Part shown: positions 21,606 to 26,458 of the stretch, piece after piece | Layout of the letters: every line of letters starts with the position of its first letter | Position numbering within the stretch: the stretch's first letter is position 1 | Assembly: GCA_035640475.1 (NCBI GenBank) | Contig: DASQWC010000099.1 | Location: forward strand, 1-26,458 | DNA from: DASQWC01 sp035640475 | GTDB lineage: Bacteria > Actinomycetota > JAICYB01 | Direction: 5' to 3' | DNA length: 26,458 bases | The notes under the pieces: model-generated | Database searches by the model: none | The model's input: only the letters and a program-made list of their open reading frames with translations | What the model was told of the DNA's origin: nothing | Translations under genes and position numbers: made by a program

Positions 21606-22855
21606 CGAAGCCGAAAGGCCCGCGTGGTGTCCCGGACCTGTTTCCTCCCGACTCCGAACTACTGACGGAGCTCGAGGGGACGGCGCGCGCGCTCTTCGAC
21701 CGCTACGGCTACCGGAGAGTCGAGACGCCACTGTTCGAGCACACCGACGTGTTCGAACGTGCGGTCGGAGAGACGTCCGAGGTCGTGCTCGACAAGCAGA
21801 TGTACACGTTTCCCGACCGGCGCAATCGGTCGCTGACGCTCCGGCCCGAAGCCACGGCGGGCATTGCGCGGGCGTTCGTCGAGCGCGATATCGCCAAAAA
21901 GGAGGCGCTGCCCGTCCGCCTGTCGACGCTCGGATGGATGTTCCGGTACGAACGCCCGCAGAAGGGACGCACACGGCAGTTCCACCAAATCGATGCCGAG
22001 TGCATCGGATCGGCAGAGCCGACGATCGATGCGGAGCTGATCACGCTCGCGTCACAGTTCTTTCGCGCTTGCAACTTGGAGCCGCAGCTCTTGCTCAACT
22101 CGATGGGAGATCCGGCCGACCGCGAACGCTACTTTCCGGCCCTCCGGGAAGCGCTCGGCGACAAAGCGGAGGACATGTGCGACGACTGCCAAGTGCGACT
22201 CGAGCGCAACCCGCTACGCGTCTTCGACTGCAAGAAACCGGGATGCCGCAGGATCTTGCGCGGCGATGTGCCGGTCATCACGGAGTTTCTGTGCGCCGAG
22301 TGCAAGGAACACTTCGAAGAGGTGCAGCGGATCCTCGAGTCGCTCGGCATTGCTTGGAAAAACGATCCCCACCTCGTCCGCGGCCTGGACTACTACACAC
22401 GAACCGTCTTCGAGTTCGTGCTCGAAGGCTTCGGCGCTCGCGGCACCGTGTGCGGCGGAGGCCGTTACGACGGATTGATCGAGCTGCTCGGCGGTGATCC
22501 GACACCGGCGGCGGGGTTCGCCATCGGCACGGAGCCGGTGATGGTCGAGCTGCGCGGCACGCGGGAACTCCAAGGCTGGAAGCCGGACGTCTACGTCGTC
22601 TGGCTCGAAGGCATAGCCGATGTCGCGATGGCCGTCGCGCTGGATCTGCGCGCGGCGGGCCTCAAGGTGCTCGTGGCCGACGCGGCGCGCAAGATCGGCG
22701 CCCAGCTCCGGGCGGCCGCGAAGACCGGCGCCGCCCGCGCGGTGATCCTCGGCCCGGACGAGATTGCCAAGAAGGTTGCGACCGTGCGCGACCTCGAGTC
22801 GAGCGAGCAGCGCGAGGTGCCGCTGGACACACTCGTCTCGGAGCTGTCGGCGTGA
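21602..22855 (+). CDS. hisS: histidyl-tRNA synthetase
   Basis: Charges tRNA-His. 417 residues, normal for bacterial HisRS. Motif 1 region VETPLFEHTDVFERAVGE, LRPEATAGIARAF, motif 2 GWMFRYERPQKGRTRQFHQ, the insertion region with CDDCQVRLERNPLRVFDCK, and the histidine-specific LVRGLDYYTRTVFEF are all present. Motif 3 reads GFAIGTEPV where the family has G-x-E-R; the expected arginine is Pro312. The C-terminal anticodon-binding domain (from about residue 325) is complete. ATG at 21602 shares ATGA with the SRPBCC stop; the end shares GTGA with aspS. Confidence 0.95.
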   Translation: MTKPKGPRGVPDLFPPDSELLTELEGTARALFDRYGYRRVETPLFEHTDVFERAVGETSEVVLDKQMYTFPDRRNRSLTLRPEATAGIARAFVERDIAKKEALPVRLSTLGWMFRYERPQKGRTRQFHQIDAECIGSAEPTIDAELITLASQFFRACNLEPQLLLNSMGDPADRERYFPALREALGDKAEDMCDDCQVRLERNPLRVFDCKKPGCRRILRGDVPVITEFLCAECKEHFEEVQRILESLGIAWKNDPHLVRGLDYYTRTVFEFVLEGFGARGTVCGGGRYDGLIELLGGDPTPAAGFAIGTEPVMVELRGTRELQGWKPDVYVVWLEGIADVAMAVALDLRAAGLKVLVADAARKIGAQLRAAAKTGAARAVILGPDEIAKKVATVRDLESSEQREVPLDTLVSELSA

Positions 22856-24642
22856 TCAAATCCCACGGTTGCGGGCAGCCGCGGGCCGAGCACGCGGGAA
22901 CCGAGGTCACGCTCGCCGGCTGGGTGAACGCGCACCGCGACCACGGCGGCGTCTTGTTCGTCGACCTGCGCGATTCGACCGGCGTCGTTCAGGTCGTCTG
23001 CGAGGCGGAAGACGTCGCAGCGATTGCGCACCGAGTTCGCGACGAGTGGTGCGTCAAGGTGCACGGCACGGTGCGCTTGCGTCCGGACGGCACGCGCAAC
23101 GAGAAGCTCGATACCGGGGACGTCGAAATCGTCGCGTCCGAAGTTGAGGTGCTCTCGGAGTGTCCGCCGCTTCCTTTCCCGGTCTCCGACGACGTGGACG
23201 CGGAGGAGACGACGCGGCTCCGGTACCGCTACATCGATCTCCGCCGCCGGCCGATGCAGGCATCGTTGCAGCTGCGCTCGCGCGTCCGGAAAGCGATTCA
23301 CGATCACTTCCACGAGCACGGCTTCGTGGAGGTCGAGACGCCGATCATGACGCGCTCGACCCCCGAAGGATCGCGGGATTTCGTCGTACCGTCACGTCAC
23401 CAGCGCGGCAACGTCTACGCACTCGCACAGTCGCCGCAGCTGTACAAGCAGACGTTGATGGTCGGCGGGTTCGAGCGTTACTACCAGCTCGCGCCGTGCT
23501 TCCGGGACGAGGACCCGCGAGCCGACCGGCAGATCGAGCACGTCCAGCTCGACTTCGAGATGGCGTTCGTGGAGCAGAACGACATCCTGACGCTCGTCGA
23601 GCAATTGATGCAGCGCATCTGGCTGGACTGCCGCGGCACGGAGATTGCCGTGCCGTTCCCGCGGATCTCTTGGGAGGATGCGATCGCGCGCTACGGGACC
23701 GATCAGCCCGACATTCGCGAGGCGGCCGGTCCGGCGATCGTCGACCTCTCCGATGCGTTCGCCGGCACCGAGTTCAAAGCGTTCGGCGGCGTCCTCGACG
23801 GCGGCGGCGCGGTGCGCGGGCTACGAGTGCCGGGCGCCGGCGCCGACGCATCCCGTGCGTTCCTCGACGGACTGATCGATCGCGCGAAGGACCTCGGTGC
23901 GAAGGGTCTGGTGTGGATGGTCGTCGAACCGGCGACGAACGGGTCGGGTGGGCTTCGAGCGCCGATCACGAAGTTCCTCTCGGACGCGGAGATCGGCGCG
24001 ATCCGCTCGGAATTGAGGGCCGAGACGGGAGACCTCCTGCTCATCGCCGCCGACGAGCCTCACCTCGCAAGTCGCGTTCTTGGTGGACTGCGCGTGCAGC
24101 TCGCGCGAGAGTCGGGCCGCGTCCGATCGACCGCCGACCCCGACGACTGGAAATTCGCATGGATCGTCGAGTTTCCGATGTTCGAGCGAAATGAGGAGGG
24201 CGGCTGGGAAGCGGCAGGCAACCCGTTCTACGCTCCGACGCCGGAAACGCTCGCGACGTTCGACACCGATCCGGCCGGTGCGCACTCACAGCAGTACGAC
24301 CTCGTCATCAATGGATTGGAGCTCTTGAGCGGATCCATCCGGATGCACCGCGTCGATCTCCAGCGCAAGGTTTTCGAAGTGCTCGGCCTCTCCGACGAGG
24401 CCATCCAGGCACGGTTCGGGTGGTTCCTCGAGGCGCTGTCCCACGGTGCGCCGCCGCACGGCGGGGTCGGGATGGGCGTCGACCGCGTCCTCATGGCGCT
24501 GACCGGTTCGACGTCGCTGCGTGACGTGCTCGCATTTCCGAAGACACAGACGGGCACCGACCTCCTCACGGGTGCGCCGGCCCCGGCCGACCCCAAGCTC
24601 CTTCGCGAGCTCGGCATTCGGTTCGCCGGCGAAACGTCGTGA
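22852..24642 (+). CDS. aspS: aspartyl-tRNA synthetase, bacterial type (probably non-discriminating)
   Basis: Charges tRNA-Asp. 596 residues, the bacterial size with the GAD insertion. It has the N-terminal OB fold (GWVNAHRDHGGVLFVDLRD), RYRYIDLRR, motif 1 VETPIMTRSTPEGSRDF, QSPQLYKQTLMVGGFERYYQ, motif 2 CFRDEDPRADRQ, and motif 3 GVGMGVDRVLM, followed by FPKTQTGTDLLTGAP. The His in RDHGG is the residue typical of non-discriminating enzymes that also charge tRNA-Asn for GatCAB; this is an inference. GTG start in a 4-base overlap with hisS. It is intact. Confidence 0.96.
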   Translation: MIKSHGCGQPRAEHAGTEVTLAGWVNAHRDHGGVLFVDLRDSTGVVQVVCEAEDVAAIAHRVRDEWCVKVHGTVRLRPDGTRNEKLDTGDVEIVASEVEVLSECPPLPFPVSDDVDAEETTRLRYRYIDLRRRPMQASLQLRSRVRKAIHDHFHEHGFVEVETPIMTRSTPEGSRDFVVPSRHQRGNVYALAQSPQLYKQTLMVGGFERYYQLAPCFRDEDPRADRQIEHVQLDFEMAFVEQNDILTLVEQLMQRIWLDCRGTEIAVPFPRISWEDAIARYGTDQPDIREAAGPAIVDLSDAFAGTEFKAFGGVLDGGGAVRGLRVPGAGADASRAFLDGLIDRAKDLGAKGLVWMVVEPATNGSGGLRAPITKFLSDAEIGAIRSELRAETGDLLLIAADEPHLASRVLGGLRVQLARESGRVRSTADPDDWKFAWIVEFPMFERNEEGGWEAAGNPFYAPTPETLATFDTDPAGAHSQQYDLVINGLELLSGSIRMHRVDLQRKVFEVLGLSDEAIQARFGWFLEALSHGAPPHGGVGMGVDRVLMALTGSTSLRDVLAFPKTQTGTDLLTGAPAPADPKLLRELGIRFAGETS

Positions 24643-25733
24643 CGAGCCGCGCGCCGGTCGTCGATGCGCATCTGGACATAGCGATGAATATCTTGGTCGG
24701 CCGTGATTACGACCTGACGTCGGCCGCCATCCGCAAGAAGGAAAAGAGGAAGCGCGAGCAATGCATGGTCACGCTGCGCGAGCTCGAGGCCGGCAACGTG
24801 GCCGTCGCGTTCGGAACGCTCTACACGGGTACGAACGACTACGACGCGGACGGCAACGGGATCTACAAGACGGCGCCCGAGGAGTCGGCGCGCAAACAGC
24901 TCGACGTGTACCTGCAGTGGGAGGCCGACGGCAAGGTGCGTATCATCCGCGATCGAGACTCCCTCGAAGCGCACCTCGAGGCCTGGCGGGCGGACGGAAG
25001 GCTCGGCATCGTCGTGCTCATCGAGGGCGGCGACTCGATCACGTCGCCGGACGCACTCGCCGAGTGGTGGAACGCCGGCGTGCGGGTCATCGGCCCCGCG
25101 TGGAGCTCGACGCGCTATTGCGGCGGTACGAGGCGGCCCGGCCCCCTGACGCCGATGGGCCGCGATCTCGTCGTCGCCATGCGCGAGCTCGGCTGCGTGC
25201 TCGACATGTCGCATATCGCCGAGCAATCGTTCTGGGACGCGATAGAGCTCGGACCGGGACGGCTCATCGCAAGCCACTCCAACGCCCGGGCCCTCGTGCC
25301 CGGCCGCGGACTGATGACCGACGACCGTCACCTCACCGACGACATGATTCGCACGATCGGCGATCAGGACGGCGTCATCGGCATCAATCTGTTCAACGGC
25401 TTTCTGACACCCGAGTTCGAAGGCCAAATCGTGGGGTCGTTGCTCGCGCGTGTGATCGGCGGCGCGACTCCCGTGATCGAGAACGGGATCACGCTGGACG
25501 CCGTCCGGGCGCACGCCGAGTACATCGCGAACCTCATTGGATGGCATCGCGTCGGGATCGGCTCCGATCTCGACGGCGGACTCGGCCTCGACGAGACGCC
25601 GGTCGAGCTGACGTCTGCCGCCGATCTTGGTCGCATCGCCGAGGTCGTGCCGCCCGAAGCGGCACCGGGTGTGCTCGGCGGGAACTGGCTTCGTTTCCTC
25701 GGTGAGTCGCTGCCGGCGTCGAACACCTCGTGA
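24639..25733 (+). CDS. membrane dipeptidase family M19 protein
   Basis: Zinc metallopeptidase of the renal-dipeptidase (M19) family, 364 residues. Metal ligands are visible: HLD at H11 and D13, the bridging Glu in VVLIEGGDS, His in VLDMSHIAE, His in IASHSNAR, and the final Asp in VGIGSDLDGG. There is no signal peptide, so it is probably cytoplasmic, cleaving dipeptides or similar amide bonds; M19 members also include D-aminoacyl-type hydrolases. GTG at 24639 overlaps the aspS stop by 4 bases, and its end overlaps rarA by 4. It is an unusual but compact member of this operon. Confidence 0.9.
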   Translation: MTSRAPVVDAHLDIAMNILVGRDYDLTSAAIRKKEKRKREQCMVTLRELEAGNVAVAFGTLYTGTNDYDADGNGIYKTAPEESARKQLDVYLQWEADGKVRIIRDRDSLEAHLEAWRADGRLGIVVLIEGGDSITSPDALAEWWNAGVRVIGPAWSSTRYCGGTRRPGPLTPMGRDLVVAMRELGCVLDMSHIAEQSFWDAIELGPGRLIASHSNARALVPGRGLMTDDRHLTDDMIRTIGDQDGVIGINLFNGFLTPEFEGQIVGSLLARVIGGATPVIENGITLDAVRAHAEYIANLIGWHRVGIGSDLDGGLGLDETPVELTSAADLGRIAEVVPPEAAPGVLGGNWLRFLGESLPASNTS

Positions 25734-26458
25734 GCAACCTCTTCGACGAGTCGTCCGGATCTGAAACGAGAGCTCCCCTCGCTGCGCGCATGCGTCCGCG
25801 TTCGCTCGACGAGATCGTCGGGCAAGAAAAGGCGATCGGCGAAGGGACGACACTCCGCGCGCTGATCGAGCGGGACGAGCTGCGGTCCGCGATCCTGTGG
25901 GGCCCCGCCGGCATCGGGAAGACGACGGTCGCGCACATCGTCGCCGATCGCACCAAAGCTCCGGTCGCGAAGCTGTCCGCGATCTCGTCCGGCGTGGCCG
26001 ATGTGCGAAAGGTGATCGCCGACGCGCGCAAGTTCGGACGAACCGTCCTGTTCATGGACGAGATCCACCGCTTCAACCGCGCTCAGCAGGACGCGTTTCT
26101 CGGTGCCGTCGAGGACGGCGTGATCATCCTCATCGGCTCGACGACCGAAAATCCGTTCTTCGAGGTGAACTCGCCGCTCATGTCGCGGTCGCTCCTCATC
26201 CGCCTCGAGCCGCTCGAGCCGGAGAACATCCGGACGATCCTCGATCGCGCACTCGCGGACGAAGATCGCGGTCTTCCGGGATTCGAAGCCGACGACGAGG
26301 CGCTCGAATGGATTGCCACGAAGTGTGGCGGAGACGCGCGTGTTTCGCTCAACGCGCTCGAAGCGGCGAGCGAACTTGCGGGCGCGAGAGGTTCGAAGCG
26401 CATCGAGTTCGCGGATGCGCAGCAAGCGCTGGCGCGCCGGGCGATGCGCTACGACAAG
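25730..26458 (+). CDS. rarA: replication-associated recombination protein A, AAA+ ATPase (3' end cut by window)
   Basis: Clamp-loader-like AAA+ ATPase (MgsA/Mgs1/WRNIP1 family) acting at stalled replication forks. 243 codons are visible, a little over half of the usual 440-450, and the frame is open to the last base. The start is GTG at 25730 with the peptide SNLFDESS before RMRPRSLDEIVGQ, the family's opening. Walker A is GPAGIGKT at 58-65 (the usual form is GPPGTGKT). Walker B is VLFMDEIHRFNRAQQD with Asp110-Glu111. The sensor 1 segment GSTTENPFFEVNSPLMSRS is intact, and the lid region CGGDARVSLNALE follows. GTG overlaps the dipeptidase stop by 4 bases. Confidence 0.95.
   Translation, partial: MSNLFDESSGSETRAPLAARMRPRSLDEIVGQEKAIGEGTTLRALIERDELRSAILWGPAGIGKTTVAHIVADRTKAPVAKLSAISSGVADVRKVIADARKFGRTVLFMDEIHRFNRAQQDAFLGAVEDGVIILIGSTTENPFFEVNSPLMSRSLLIRLEPLEPENIRTILDRALADEDRGLPGFEADDEALEWIATKCGGDARVSLNALEAASELAGARGSKRIEFADAQQALARRAMRYDK

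Noticed and set aside
24228..25853. A 541-codon minus-strand frame antisense to aspS, the dipeptidase and rarA
   Set aside because: It crosses three clear genes and has no domain-like sequence.

Overview
The window is high-GC DNA, about two-thirds G+C by hand counts of sample lines in most genes. It looks chromosomal and actinobacterial. The evidence is an F420-type LLM oxidoreductase, an LPXTG-anchored surface protein, many GTG starts with 4-base stop/start overlaps, and the apt / relA / dtd / hisS / aspS / rarA gene set usual in Actinomycetota. Genus cannot be read from the sequence. Coding density is very high and no gap exceeds 300 bases. I saw no rRNA, tRNA, CRISPR array or insertion sequence. 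The first gene (apt) and the last (rarA) are cut by the window edges.

Layout. (1) 1-1388, plus strand: the end of apt, coupled to a ketopantoate-reductase-like gene. (2) 7303 down to 1385, minus strand: one tightly packed run of an anchored solute-binding protein, livG, livF, a HAD hydrolase, a zinc-ribbon membrane protein, a D-2-hydroxyacid dehydrogenase and a DUF1295 membrane protein. (3) 7397-9939, plus strand, divergent from that run: a fused LivH-LivM permease with a Cys/His tail, overlapping a YbjN-like gene. Regions 2 and 3 together supply every part of a branched-chain amino acid/amide-type ABC importer. (4) 10062-11360: a secreted LPKTG wall protein, ending at a strong hairpin shared with the converging etfBA genes. 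(5) 13212 down to 11409: etfB-etfA, divergent from a short acyl-CoA synthetase-like gene at 13308-14609. (6) 16311 down to 14606: a DMT transporter and a lipoprotein. (7) 16391-20120, plus strand: relA, an LLM oxidoreductase and dtd. (8) 20117-21169: a lower-GC cassette of an XRE-type regulator and a nucleotidyltransferase-fold protein. (9) 21162-26458: SRPBCC protein, hisS, aspS, M19 dipeptidase and rarA, all joined by 4-base overlaps.

The most distinctive structure is region 8. Three copies of the dyad ATAGC-N6-GCTAT lie upstream of the XRE gene with start-to-start distances of 56 and 28 bases, and a degenerate fourth copy falls in the 28-base gap position. The last copy overlaps a TGnTATAAT extended -10 element placed for a leaderless transcript beginning at the regulator's ATG. 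This reads as a self-repressed toxin-antitoxin-like or defence-like unit inserted between housekeeping genes. That function is inference; the repeats, promoter and gene pair are visible directly.

Other points worth checking are a HisRS whose motif-3 arginine position is proline, a PanE-like enzyme lacking both substrate-binding asparagines, the Cys/His tail on the LivHM fusion, and a hairpin holding the etfB ribosome-binding site.
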